Origin: Phorcus lineatus
Lineage: Eukaryota; Mollusca; Gastropoda; Trochida; Trochidae
Direction: 5' to 3'
DNA: 64,000 nt
Assembly: GCA_921293015.1 (NCBI GenBank)
Contig: OV121097.1
Coordinates: forward strand, 12,773,940 to 12,837,939
The notes under the pieces are model-generated. The model saw nothing but the letters and a program-made list of their open reading frames with translations, made no database searches and was not told the origin of the DNA. Each line of letters opens with the position of its first letter. Positions within the stretch are counted from its first letter, which is position 1. Positions 47,960-60,516 of the stretch are shown one piece after another. The translations under genes were made by a program, and so were the position numbers.

Positions 47960-48400
47960 GTTGGTTTTGGGATTTTTTAATGGTCAACCTGTAAATCTTA
48001 GATTTTCTTAAACAGTAATAGATTTTCTTAAATAGTAATTGTGGATTAGATTCCTAATATAACGTATTCAAATGACAATGGCTGAATACCTCTTTTTCCA
48101 CGGCAAATGTTTATGTACATTGTTACTAAGTTTGATATGTTGAAACAGAATGGTATCGGATTTCTAGAGTAGTGATTTATGAAATAGGCCTCCAATAAAA
48201 AATATTCAAGAGAGCATGTAATGGCAATTGTATGTAAAAACATGTACCCGGTATTATTTTTGTCATTGGTTTTTTATATGTTTGTTGGAAAATGCTTTTA
48301 AGATAAAAGATTTTTTTTCTAACAGTCAGGCTGTAAATCTAGGATTTTCTTAATAGCTACTTCTGTATTACTATCCCTATTTAATGTATCTTTAAATACG
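47960..48400. repeat. Two-copy direct repeat, about 342-bp spacing
   Basis: GATTTTTT...GTCAxxCTGTAAATCT(T/A)(A/G)GATTTTCTTA occurs at about 47970 and 48311. Confidence 0.55.
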
Positions 48401-48794
48401 CCATTCCATGTCTTGACCGCTGTTAACAGGTATTTATGTGAACAATTATTTGTGGTTTATGGTAGTATATCTTCACACTCTAAATCTCGGATTATCTCCA
48501 AGATATATTTAAATAAAAATTTAGCTAATCTGCACTTTTTTTTGTGCTGTATGTCTTATTGTCGGAACATATCAGCGCCTAAATTTTAATAATTGGCAGT
48601 TACAACTTACTCGCAATTTTTCAAAATGTAAATATTTGATAGGTCTTTATACAACTTCACTGCGTGAAATTTCTGGTGGACTTCTTTAAACGTAATGTTT
48701 AAAAAATATGTCACCAAAAGGTGAATAACATTACGATAACTATAACGAAATCTTTAAGGAAAAAATACATAACTGTTTGACACTGACAGATTTA

Positions 48795-48840
48795 ATACGA
48801 GTTCGAATCCTACCTCCTTGTTAACCACAACGCCACAATA
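48795..48840 (-). mobile_element. tRNA-like SINE head remnant
   Basis: On the - strand TGGCGTTGTGGTTAAC (A-box-like) is followed about 15 bp later by GGATTCGAACTC (B-box-like). Too short and imperfect to be a functional tRNA. Confidence 0.45.
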
Positions 48841-49553
48841 TCAACCGACAGATCAAATCATGATATAAAAGTTTTGTATCAAAATACCTACCATTGAAGG
48901 CATCAGTTTCAAGTTAAAGACTGAAATCAAAAGAACCATAATTAAAACTGATATCTTATTCACAATTTATTGACCTCTCATCAATCATGTGAACATTTAA
49001 TGAACGGGAGGGAATAACTGACCTTATTAATGCTGTACTATCGGGTTGTTAATTATAGGTGGGTGTGGCGTGAACGAAAGGGCCGTGCCTCTTGTCTAGG
49101 TTCAAGGAAATAAGAATAAAACGTTAATGCATTGTGACTTTGAAAGATTTCTAGATACCAGAAAATAACTGATTCATTGCTTTTCATCTAATTTTTGCAT
49201 AAGGAGAACTGTTTTCATCATCTTTTCTCAAACGAAATCATGGATTGTAAATAAAATAGAGAGCACTTTGAATATGCATATCTATCACATTGAAACGCTG
49301 TCTCAAGGTTGGAAAAATCAAACTGAATTGAGAGACTTTATAGCAAATTTCGTGTACGTTAAGATCAAATAGCTGTGTCTTTATTAGGTATTTTATGAAA
49401 AATATGTATGACAAGTGAACATCGATTACACATACGGATTTATTTTGAAAACAGAAAAAAAGGTTTTAAACATGTATTTTTTCTAGAATTCGATGTTAAG
49501 CAACCGCAAGAATAAGAAGATTTTCTACAAAAACCCGATTAATTCATTTCTAT

Positions 49554-50004
49554 CATTCTCTCCAAACAGAGGTAGCTCCGCCATAAATTCCTATACAACC
49601 TCTGTCTTAATACGAAGGTTTCTCGACCTTCCGGCAGTTTTCCCTACCGGCGCAATATTGCAAATTAAACTACTTTGCAATATGTCAGCTAATGAAATGC
49701 ATGAATAAGATATTTCTTGTCAGACAGGCCTATGCAATGATGCAGCCGCAAACTGAGGCGTATGTGTTCTGTAAAGAGGACTCAAAGTGCAAGGTGTATA
49801 TTCGAATAAAGTTTAGCATTTGGAAAGCTTACGGAAATAACTTAGCCGATTTGAATGATAACTTTTAAAACGGCGTCGCTGATTGCACAACTTACTTATA
49901 TTGCATCCAATCAATGTTCTACACTTCAAGATCAAGAAACCTTCGTATTAAGACAAAGGTTGTACAGGAATTTATGACCGAGCTACCTCTGTGGGGAGAG
50001 AATG
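49554..50004. mobile_element. 451-bp MITE with about 77-bp terminal inverted repeats and 9-bp target duplications
   Basis: The left arm (49554-49630) begins CATTCTCTCCAAACAGAGGT. The right arm (49928-50004), read inward, begins CATTCTCTCCCCACAGAGGT. The arms match at roughly nine of ten positions through GTCTTAATACGAAGGTTTCT. The flanks are CATTTCTAT (49545-49553) and CATTTCTAA (50005-50013). The interior of about 300 bp has no transposase. Long arms with 9-bp duplications suggest a Mutator-like origin (inference). Confidence 0.88.
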
Positions 50005-50110
50005 CATTTCTAAAGACTCTCATACTATCTAATGAATCAATTGACCAAGGAATTTTGATACCACACATTATGTTTTCTTCTCGTAAACTTTAACACACAC
50101 ATGGAGGTTG

Positions 50111-50460
50111 ATGTCAATCAACAACATTTGGGGTTCTTCTAGGAGATATTTTACATCCTATTTTATTTGTGCCGGTGGAAATAAAATACAGACTTCTCAA
50201 AAAGAAACAGGTTTATTGGGTCCAAATCCGAGATTATGGGAAATACGAGTCGGTTAATTATCAGGTCAAACTCTTGATTCTGTTAATCTCTTACTTTAGA
50301 TCTGATTCAAATCCTAAACTGTCCCTTTTAAGTCATGTCTTGAAACGATCCGCGTAATTTAATGGTTAAAAGGTATGGTCGAGGCGACATCTCAGTGATC
50401 AGATCGTAAAATAGACTCAGTTTTATTGCGAAGGCTGTAAATCTTCCCTTGGTTTTAAGC
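50111..50460. repeat. Dispersed repeat, copy 1
   Basis: GATGTCAA(T/C)CAACAACA, AAATCCGAGATTA, CAGGTCAAACTCTTGA, TTAATCTCTT, AGATCTGATT and GACTCAGTTTTAT blocks occur in the same order as in 51963-52260. About three quarters of bases match by eye. No function is assigned. The frame 50169-50357 is not conserved in the other copy. Confidence 0.7.
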
Positions 50461-50489
50461 TCGTCGCTAATGAATAAAATTAGTCCAAA

Positions 50490-50705
50490 TGAAAGTCACA
50501 TTCATTTCAGTATCTATGGAATCACCTCCCTCAAAACCTTAGAGACATAAATGAACTTCCGAGATTTAAATACGGACTTAAAACACATTATTTTAATATT
50601 CCATTTGATTGACTACCTGACAGTTCCATGTGTTCATTACAGCGCTTCAGGTCAGTTTTCTGGTTTTAGCGCTATATAAGTATTTTTATGTATGTATGTA
50701 TGTAA
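50490..50705 (+). mobile_element. LINE 3'-end relic with (TATG)n tail
   Basis: The translation YLWNHLPQNLRDINELPRFK, then LKTHYFNIPF, is the W-N-x-L-P...L-R...F-K...L-K-T-x-x-F ending of CR1/L2-type LINE proteins. After the stop comes TAGCGCTATATAAG and a TATG microsatellite, a plausible 3' tail. Everything upstream is absent or unrecognisable. Confidence 0.6.
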
Positions 50706-51962
50706 TAAAACGGTAGTAACAATAAACTGTTCATAGTATAATCTTGTTGTTTGAGGACGTTCTAGCGTTGTTTTTTCAAGGAAATGACAAAGGCTTATAA
50801 GGGTGACATGCATGATATTTCATGGAAACTAATAACACGTAAAGATATAACACTTTGTAAAATACAATAAAGCGATTAAATCGACACATATTGTATGGGA
50901 TGTTTAAAATGTTATCTTCGACACACACAAATTGCAATTTTTTCCAACAGATGAAGGAGACGAATGATCCCAATGTACAGCTGCATACCGAAAGTTTGTT
51001 CACTTACCACTGAATCGTAGTGCAAATATCATGTAATTTGGGTTTCGTTTCAACGTAAATAGAATAACTTCAGAAAGAGTGACAATGGATCACCCACTGT
51101 CCATGTGTGAATTAGCCATTCTTAAACTCATTTTGGCATTGTCTGGTCACTCGTGCAAAAATTCGAATTTTGGCATATTGATATAGACAGAAGGGGTCAC
51201 ATTTTCGAAATTTCGATTTCGTTAAATGTCGAATAAAATGTTCCCTATAGACTCTCTGAGATTAAAACAAACATAATCACATTGACTTTGTGCTAAGGAA
51301 CAAACGTGACTAATTTTTTAGGAAGTTGATAACTTATAAAGGATTTTATTGAGAAAAATAAAAATTAGTGTTTTCGGATTTTTGACCCCTGGTCACTTCA
51401 ATGACCTGCCAAAGCTGTTACAGGTAATTGTCGGGTACGATAAACATTTGCCTTAAAGAAGAATGGATCTGCATATGTGTATTGAAAATTCAATATTATA
51501 CGTTTCTTTTTCGCTACGATACCTCAAAGGCATTTCAAATTACATGATATTTGCACTAGTCTATTGAGGTATGTGAACAAACTTTTGGCACGCAGCTGTA
51601 TATGTTTCACTCTCCTCCTGTATACCCAACAAACCAACTTTCTTGATAACAGTAATTTGGCAGAATTATCGTATCAGTTTTGTCTTCTTTACTTTATTGT
51701 TTTCAATATGTCACGAAATATACACTTTTTTATATGACATGCGATATGGAAGTTAAGAAATGCCAAAGGTACGGTCATTGAATACAGAAATAATAGAAAG
51801 AATTTCAGCCAACGATGAATGGTTTCAATTACATATAGTGAGAAATTATATATATATACATAAAAATGAGTTTATAGACCCTTGGACGCTACCTGATATT
51901 AAGTTGACCATTATTCTATCTGTTTATTTTCTTCAAGAACGCTTTGACACAGTCGACGATGC

Positions 51963-52260
51963 AGATGTCAACCAACAACAATTGAGGTTCTACAAGGCTA
52001 TAATTTATCCGGTTTTATTCTTTGCTTCGGCAGATAAATACCGACTTCTCAGGGTTTTATGGAATCAAAATCCGAGATTAAGCGAAACACGAGCCGACTG
52101 AATGATCAGGTCAAACTCTTGAACCTATTAATCTCTTTCTTAAGATCTGATTTAAATGTGAATTTTTATAAATCTGTTATACCGATCCATAGAACTCAAC
52201 GTTCTTGATAAAGTGACATCTGGGTAGTTGATCGTAAACAGAGCTCAGTTTTATGGTGTT
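51963..52260. repeat. Dispersed repeat, copy 2
   Basis: Partner of 50111-50460 in direct orientation, 1.85 kb downstream. Here the left part is in an open frame (51760-52101, 113 codons, unrecognised), which I do not call as a gene because the other copy does not keep it. Confidence 0.7.
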
Positions 52261-52568
52261 GACTATAAAACTAGTATTATTTTTGTATTGTTGCAACTGT
52301 TTGAAACGTTTGAGTATTTTTGAAAGTTTAATGACTTTGAATGGCATTATGAAAATCAAACTTTACAACAAAAAACCTGGATAAAGACCGGCGGTTCTGG
52401 CGGATAAAACTGGCCACGGTATATGAGTGGCAACGAAATAGAAGAATATATAATTTAATCAAAAATATTGCACAATGAAGATAATTCAATAATAGCACAA
52501 TAACCTATTTAGCTCTTCTTTCAGTTCCAAAAGAGACAGGTAAGATACGTTGTGTACCTTGTAATCAA

Positions 52569-52607
52569 CTTTTATGTATGTATGTATGTATGTATGTATG
52601 TATGTAT
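52569..52607. repeat. (TATG)n microsatellite
   Basis: About nine perfect ATGT units. Confidence 0.95.
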
Positions 52608-52721
52608 GATTAATTTTCTACTATGTAAGATATCAAAATTTGGCGGAAGTTAGGAAAGGCCTTCGTTCCCTTTTGTTCAACATATAACAGTAACATCCCT
52701 TTCAATTTTAAACTAAATAGA

Positions 52722-53330
52722 ACCGTCACTATAAGGGGAAGGGATGGAATTGGCCATTATTTATGGACAGCAACAATCGTAGTATCTATGGATGACTTTA
52801 GTTTGCCATTTTGAACGTATTACCATGATGATAGAAATACCCCTTTAAAGGGAACTACGAAACAGTCTAGGCTTGAATTGACCATTATTTATGGACAGCA
52901 ACAATCGTTGTACCTATCAATGGCTTTAGTTAGCCATGTTGAACGTATTACCATGATGATAGAAATACCCCTTTAAAGGGAACCACGAAACAGTCTAGGC
53001 TTGAATTGACCATTATTAATGGACAGCAACAATCGTTGTACCTATCAATGGCTTTAGTTAGCCATGTTGAACGTATTACCATGATGATAGAAATACCCCT
53101 TTAAAGGGAACCACGAAACAGTCTAGGCTTGAATTGACCATTATTAATGGACAGCAACAATCGTAGTACATACATGTACGGGCGGACTTACTTTTCCATG
53201 TTGAACGCATAACTATGACGATATCGACATAGAACCCCCCCCCCCCCCCCCCCCTCATCAAGGGGAAATACAAAACAGTCTAGTCTTGAACTGACCATGA
53301 CAGATGGACGGCAACGGTCAAGGGGATTAC
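52722..53330. repeat. 128-bp satellite, four to five tandem copies
   Basis: GAATTG(G/A)CCATTATTxATGG starts at 52747, 52875, 53003 and 53131 (spacing exactly 128) and in decayed form at 53287. Each unit has CCCCTTTAAAGGG, itself nearly palindromic. The last unit carries a run of 20 C at 53235-53254. Confidence 0.92.
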
Positions 53331-55690
53331 AGAGCATGGCACGTGGCTTATATTTTATTCGCGTGCAGGATTACCTGAGATTAGAGAAAAATGAAACTGA
53401 TTAAAGGTGTGATATCCGGAACGCCCTTCTCGTTTCGGTAAATAAAATTAAAAAGTCGATTTCTTTGAAGTGTGAAAGTGTTGGAGACATATGAGCGCTT
53501 CAGTCAATCCCCTCAACTATATATGAGATAGATAATACCTGTTTTGCTCGTACTCAAGTAGTCCTATGGTAAATTGTTGACAGATGTTCTTAGAAATAAA
53601 TCAGATTTAATCTTTATCCACTATTTGTTGGACATGTTTTTTTGCAAACAGTCGATGTTTTGCAATTAATCAATTAGAGCTGGCGATCTTTGAGCTAGTT
53701 GCTGTGTTTGTTGCAATGTGTTGTTTATCTTGTATTTAATCGTTTCTTTCATTAAAGTATACAAGGTTTAGAGAACAGAGTGATTCCGGAAGTCTTGTAA
53801 TATCGCCAGACTATGTTCTGAGGTATGTAGTATCTTTTAATATATAATTTAGAGTCATATGAGCTCAAAGATTAATCCCTTTGACCATACATGATATATA
53901 CTTTTTTTATATTTCATATGATAAATTGTCATTCGTTGACAGCTGGTTGACGATTGTTTTACGAATTCCAAAATACATTTCTATGATTAATGAAGAAATC
54001 TGGACATTTCATTTGATCAGGATAATTTGTATTGATTATTTGTGTTGTTTTGGTTTTGAAGAAAATGGAGATTATTGTAATTAGGTAAAATTCAATAAAA
54101 CCGAAACCCGTTGCATCCTAGGTACCCTGACGTTGCTTTTTTATATACATGATGTTACTGTTTTGCAGCTAGTAACATGCATTTCGTTGTTGAATCATTT
54201 GTAGTATACCATGTGAATGATTTTACAGATGGAAATAAAATTCAAAGCGATAGACAGAGAGAAAAGCTTGCAGAGAGAAAGAAAGAAAAACAAACATGAT
54301 AAAGTCGTGAAACAATCAGTTCAATTTTTAAATTCCTCGTTGCTTTTACCAAATATGTATTTTTAAACATCATATACTTCATATTTTCCCTTATATTGGT
54401 TAACTGTTTTCTTCATAATATCAATCATTATCAAATAATAACTGTAAAACATTTGTATAAGTTTTTTGTATTTTATGCTTTTGTATTCGTATACCATTAA
54501 TTTTTTGTGGTTGATTGTTTTTCTCATGAAATGAATCATACATCAAGTAATAATTGCAAAACGTTTTTTGTAAAACGTCAAATCTTGGTCTAATTCGGCT
54601 TTTAAATTTTACCCAGACGTATAAATGGTCTTTGATTTTATCAATAGCATTATCTCAAGCTCCTATCGTCTGGAGGTCAAAGTACATAATTACCACTGCA
54701 GCGTTTATCCGAATGATTGACATTCACTTTGTCATGATTGAATTTCAGACCCCGACTGCGCCGCCATCTTGGACTCCATTTGAGCCACCTACAACCATGG
54801 GTTATCTCCCTTGACTGTCAAACACGTTTAGCTTAGTAATTTTATCAATGGTGCTATCGCACGTATTCAAATGGAAGCTCATTAACCAATCAACTAATTA
54901 GACCGAAGTATTCTTTCCCGCCAGGAAGATGTGCAGTCAATATTTGCTGATCATGTCGTCTGTCTCCCAGCGTGATCGTCTGCTGGTTATAATGATCGTC
55001 TGCTCTGCAAAATGGAGAATGACCTGTTGAGAATGACCTTGTTGACTGATTGAGACAAATGCAGGAAGTGATTTGAGTGACGTTAGGGTCACCCGATTGA
55101 TGTTAAAAGCAAAAGGTCATACAATGAAACAGTCAAAAACTGAATTTTGTAAAAACGCCTTGTTGTCTCCTATATGACCAAAGACAATTAGAACTTCTTC
55201 TGGAATTTAATGTTATAGCAAATCCTTTTTGTCATCTTGAATTTAAAAGCAACAATGCCAATTGTATTTCAAACAGTGCTTCATGATCAAAGCACCACGG
55301 GTAACCGATTGCAGATTTAGATTTTGCAAAGAAACTTCCAAAGTAAGAGGATGTGAAAACCTTATAACTATGTGAACAAAATAAATGTACCACGTTCAAT
55401 GGATGTATGTACCAACCTGTTCATATAACAGATCAGATCAACGTGATGCAAGTGTACTTAGCAATGTAGTATCATTGTATTTGCAAGGGGGGATTCAAAT
55501 ATGTTTCAATAAGTTTTTATAAGGAAAATTTTCCTTCCTCTGACCTTGTTTTCTTTCTTTTCTTCAGTTTAGTTTCATGCAACATTTTCATGTTGTCAGA
55601 TGCAAGTCTTTTTTCAAAGACAACCAGGGAAGAACGGAATATTTATATGTAAAGTGTCAGAAAACGTGATTGACATCTCATGGGGGATGA
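53331..55690. other. Gene-poor region
   Basis: No gene recognised. An imperfect two-copy repeat of about 111 bp lies at 54395-54575 (GGTTAACTGTTTTCTTCAT against GGTTGATTGTTTTTCTCAT). Confidence 0.5.
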
Positions 55691-55812
55691 GTTATGGGGA
55701 GAAAGTTTGTTTTGGGGATATCTCAGCATGGAAACGTCTGGTTCCTCCCAGAGGTGCGATATAGACAGATAGATGGACTGATATACACGTTGTCTGATAG
55801 GAAGTCAGCAGG

Positions 55813-55822
55813 GCGCATGCGC
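55813..55822. promoter_or_regulatory. NRF1-type palindrome GCGCATGCGC
   Basis: A perfect match to the NRF1 core in AT-rich DNA. It lies inside an unrecognised + strand frame (55694-56047, 117 codons). Neither gene nor promoter is proven. Confidence 0.3.
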
Positions 55823-56047
55823 GGTGCCAGTGTCAGTTCACGGGTTCCTGGCTTGTACCACAGTGAGGTTATGAAGACATGTGTAGTCTGCACGCTTAAT
55901 TTGATCCAATTTGAATATCATAAGTTCATGCTGGGCCTCAATCTTGATTATATTACACCATGTTTTGGTCAGGATTCCTCAGGATGTTTGCCTGATAACG
56001 TAATTTATTTGACAATTCCAGTGGTTTCGGTAACCAATCTGTCATAA

Positions 56048-57580
56048 CTTTGCTATTGGTTCCTTCATTAGGCAGATCAAAGTGATTTCACCAAATTCAG
56101 TCATGGACCATTTTAAAGTCCCTGTTTGAACTCTCAAGATTCCTTCTCTTATTTCATCATGCATGACGTTCCCTTGGCAGTTCAGAGAAAGATAGCCTGT
56201 TAATTGTATTCATTCACAAGTTATAGGGTTTCATCAAAATATTCAAAAGAGCAATAAAACAATGTTAATTTATCAATTTCATACCTACAGAATATATGAT
56301 TTTGTGAAAGGTGTATTGATACAAGGCAAGCTGGGAGTCAAACTACGTCATTACTAGCCGAATATATTTTTACATATGAATTTGCTACGTGGCAAAAAAA
56401 GAAATAGACATATGCAATCTTTAATGCGTAATGATACGAAGGGATTTGTCAATTTTTATTTCAATTTATTATTCGTAGCCGTGTTAATTAATCGTGGAAT
56501 AAAGTTGAGATATGTATCAAGGAAACCATGATTTGTGTTATACAATTCAAGTGTAGTGCTTGATAATTTTTGGGTCTATTGAAAAGGTTAATGTAAGGAA
56601 AGGATAAAATATTATTCTCTCAACACAGAGATACCTCAAATCATATCTTCCTAGGTTAGCGTTAGTCTGCGTTGAGTCAATGATAATCATATGTATATGA
56701 TCAACAAACAGTTCTGCACGGATGTTGAATGGTCAGTAACAATAGAAAGTCATAAGATTATTTTCTTCGAACAGGCAACATATGGATGTAATCGCATAGC
56801 TACTAGAATTAACCCAATAACATTTTGTCAACAAATAGAAGGGTTTAATTCCATAATATTTCGTTTCTAAAAACAGTATTTGCCCACCCACTAACAATCA
56901 CGTGAAGAAGATCAAAGATAAAAATCAATACACGGACAATGTTTTAATTAGTTTATTTGAATTTGTATTAAATAAAACTGGCCGCTCATGTTTTTTCTTT
57001 CAGTCTAACATTGCGCGAGAACCTGTTGTCACGGGCCGCCTATTGTTGCACGTGCAAATCGTGAATTATTTAGATTACAATCACGTGACCATGCGCATCA
57101 ATAGTCCGGAGTTAATCCGCCAAAAGCAAACAGAGTTCAAGTGCTAGTTATTAGGGGAATAGTATTTCCAAATAACATTTCCCACGCGACTTATTACATC
57201 AGGGGTGGTGAATAACAGGCGTCTGCTTGATTAAGTTTTGGCCATGTCATGTGTACCATGACAAATGAATGAAATCCTTCGTTGAAATTAAGCTGTGCGC
57301 AACAATCACAGGGGATTTTTATTTGAAAAGGGTTAGAAACCTGATTGTAAAATCTGTGGAACTATAAAAGGATAATGTTTACTTATGAAATTAAACGAAT
57401 CAGTGTCATATTTACCTTGATTAAAAGCATAAGTGATAACAAGTAAATAATCAATTTATTTCACTTTTAAAGGCTACCTTTTAGTAAATTGATTTTAAAA
57501 TATTGAAAGAAATTACAACTTGGTATTTTTTTATTCTATTTTAATAACTTTTACTAATTCTGATACACACTATACAGAGA
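56048..57580. other. Gene-poor region
   Basis: No gene supported. ATTATTCTCTCAACACAGAG at about 56611 weakly resembles the terminal repeat of the 49.5-kb MITE but has no partner arm nearby. Confidence 0.45.
57046..57098. promoter_or_regulatory. E-box pair and NRF1-like site
   Basis: The 12-bp palindrome TTGCACGTGCAA (57046-57057) is followed by TCACGTGACC (57081-57090) and ATGCGCAT (57091-57098). The second part repeats the arrangement seen at 45219-45239. Confidence 0.3.
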
Positions 57581-57830
57581 TTAGGTGAGGTGATATTGGA
57601 TTTGACGCAGTTTTCAAAATTATTACACTTATTTCGCGGCTGCTAGTATTATGGCAGGGAGAAAGCCCGCAACACCATTGTGATGAAACCTGCGAGCATC
57701 GGCTGGAACAAGCGAACCATGAAATTCTGAAATTCAGTGTAGCTTTGCACCCAAACTTTAGTGTGTGTAGAACAGTTCTCTACTGCAGACAAATTTGCCG
57801 AGCACCCACTGTGTTATCCCGCCCCCACAC
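57581..57830 (-). mobile_element. tRNA-derived SINE with internal and head deletions
   Basis: Same family as 60517-60834. GGCTGCTAGTATTATGGCAG, GAGAAAGCCCGCAACACCAT and CTACTGCAGACAAATTTGCC blocks are kept in order. Part of the body and most of the tRNA-like head are missing. Confidence 0.8.
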
Positions 57831-57969
57831 ACTATCCAGAACTAACATTTATAAGAAAGCTATATCTTACATGAGTCTTGCAAATCATTCTATATTACCC
57901 TTACTAAAGGTCTGGTCGCAAGTAAGGTGCATTATAAACTCATTTCCTGCTGAGATATCAGAGATATGA

Positions 57970-58240
57970 GTAAACGTATGATTCAGAATAAATATGAGCT
58001 AGGGACGTACATTTTTATGTATGTGAACACGGGGTTTTTAATAATGTGAAAATAACGTTTCATTCAGAATCAATATTTCATAAGTTTATGAGCTAGGGAC
58101 GTACATTTCTATGTACGTGAACACGGGTTTTTAATAATGTGAAAATAACGTATGATTCAGGATCAATATTTCATAAGTTTATGAGCTAGGGACGTTAGTT
58201 TTTTTTATATTTGTAAACACGTTGTTTTTAAGAACTGTCT
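57970..58240. repeat. Tandem repeat, 93-95-bp period, about 2.5 copies
   Basis: ATGAGCTAGGGACGT recurs at 57993, 58088 and 58181. GAACACGGG, TTTAATAATGTGAAAATAAC and CAATATTTCATAAGTTT lie between. Confidence 0.88.
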
Positions 58241-60506
58241 TTATTTAGCAACATCCCCATTATAATCAGTCCAGACAAAAAGTTTGTCTTACAACCGACA
58301 TTTGCTTAAATGTTGAATACAAAAGCTATTGTTCATCTAATCACTAATTCAATTGATAGAAAAAAACGTTTTCAGTTTCTACAGACAGAAATTCATCTTT
58401 CTAATAACAAGTAAGTCCAGGATTAGACTGTCAAGGACTCATTTTACATGTAAGTCTCTAAAATAAAAGTTTTTTAAACGTCACTTCGAGGATAATATGT
58501 AAAATATTTACGTGAATAAAGTGAAACTGTGTTGTATAAATACAAAAGGTACACGAAGAGAGCTCAACAAAATATTCTTTTCTTAGTTCTTATATATTCC
58601 AATATATCAACAACAAAAAAGTGAAAATAGTTCCGCTCCAGCTACCAGTAACACAAAGCAAAATGCCCGCCTTACCAATGTCGCCATTTCTCAGTTCAAA
58701 CTGAGAGTCACGTGCAAAGCGAAGCAGGTGCGCGAGTCCCCACGCCTTCAGCAGTTAGCTCCCTTTGATATAGAGATATCGTGTCAAATTTGGTGTGCTG
58801 GTAATATTTATATCCACCTGTTTGATTCATATCTAATATAATAGCTGGATAATAATACCGAATATAAAAGCGGTTATCATTCATAATCGTGGCGGGAGAT
58901 CGTATTTAAATATCAGGGTGACATAAAAAATCAGAAGGTTTTACTTGTTGGTTTAAAAAGATATATATTTTCCCATGGCCTTTTGTCTGAATAGCCGATA
59001 AATTCATATGTTTTTTCATAGGTTTTGAAGTTTGTTTTTGGAATGTAAAATGTACCTTTACTCTCTGGAATCTATATCGATATTTATTTGGAATTTTGTT
59101 CAAAGTAAATAGATATTATATACGGTAGTTGTTTATCTGTTCTTAAAAATAATCATATCCGTAATTTCATAACTAAAATTTTGAAAGAGATTTTAAATGA
59201 TATGTCTGAAATAGATTTAACAAAAGAGACATAAAATGTAAAGTTCAGTGTTATTTTCGAATACGTTTTACATTCAAATTTAAATTCCTTTTCAACACCG
59301 ATTTAGCAATTAAAACATATCAACATTTCACAGTTGCTTAAATGTTGAATGAGGCTGATTTCAGTTTTAATGAAAATCTCAATCAACGAAATTTCCATTG
59401 TTTTTCGAAAAGGAAATATTCAGTGCGAACTCTAGTAAAAGTGTGCAGTCATTTAGAAACAAATTACCTGTAATAAAATAGTAATTAAAATTCAGGTATT
59501 TAGAACACCTGGTAGTAACAACGCGCACCGTTTGACATCAAAATCCTTCAATATTTCTCTGATTATGTTTAATAGCTTGTCTAATATCCTCACCGCTAAT
59601 AAACTTGAATTTATCTGCCATTTAATACGTTCAAATCAATCACCTTTAGGAAAACCCTCAACATAAATCGATCGTGACAAGTTTAATACTTGTAAATGAT
59701 ATCATTTCAGAAGTCATAAACACATTTTATGATTTGGGCGAGCCAAACTTAGTCCGTGCATTTCATGCATCGGATCGTTTGTTTACATTAAAAGCACGCG
59801 CCGCACGTGCCACGCATCATGTTATTAATCGCTTATCTCGAAATCTTGTGAAGCTTTCGAGGGTCGTCTCTGACTTTCCACTTCAAATGACAATGGAACG
59901 CAAAAAAACAGTGTATTAATACCACAATTTCATATATACCAACCTAATATTTCATAAAAATCATGTGAAGGAATCTGAGAGAACTTTAATCTTTTGTAGA
60001 ATTGCGTATCATAATTACTCAAGTCATGCGGGAATAAGGAAAAAATAACAAATTGCTTTATTCGCAGGCAGGTGTAGATAAAATTGCTATAATTTGTCGT
60101 CTGATAAATAGCTTTTTTAAACCGTATGGGGACAAAGCTCGTTCACTGTGATTATCATGTGTAGAGAGCAATCTTATGGCTTATTATGGCCCATTAATCA
60201 TGTTCAAAACATATTTTTGATGTTATCAAATATATTATCTCTTTGGTCAACCTGATTTTCATAACGAGGTCAATTTTCTCCCTTTGAAATGACAAAGCCT
60301 TTAATCCCAATGATTCGTCGTTTGGATAAATCTTTGTGATAATAAGTAATCAAGATTTATACTTTTTTAATACTTTTTTCAAAAACTCAAATTATCGGTG
60401 TTTGCAAAATATGTTTGCAAATTACCGTTGTTTGCAAAATATGTGTGCGAAAAGTTTTTTAATGTAAGAACATGATATATTTAATGTTTGATATTTTTAA
60501 AGTATA
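58241..60506. other. Gene-poor region
   Basis: No gene recognised. A CpG-richer patch at 58640-58760 contains GTCACGTG and the stem CTCAGTT/AACTGAG but no convincing exon. Confidence 0.5.
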
Positions 60507-60516
60507 TATTTTCTTC

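Larger units (their letters stand above)
45898..49540. other. Gene-poor AT-rich region
   Basis: No gene recognised. It includes a two-copy repeat (47960-48400) and a tRNA-like remnant (48795-48840). Confidence 0.5.

Noticed and set aside
51760-52101. 113-codon + strand frame as a gene
   Set aside because: Its 3' part is a diverged repeat whose other copy does not keep the frame.
55694-56047. 117-codon + strand frame
   Set aside because: No domain recognised. The frame overlaps an NRF1-type site, but neither a start context nor spliced partners are visible.
56611-56640. Another end of the 49.5-kb MITE
   Set aside because: Only partial similarity and no partner arm or target duplication found nearby.
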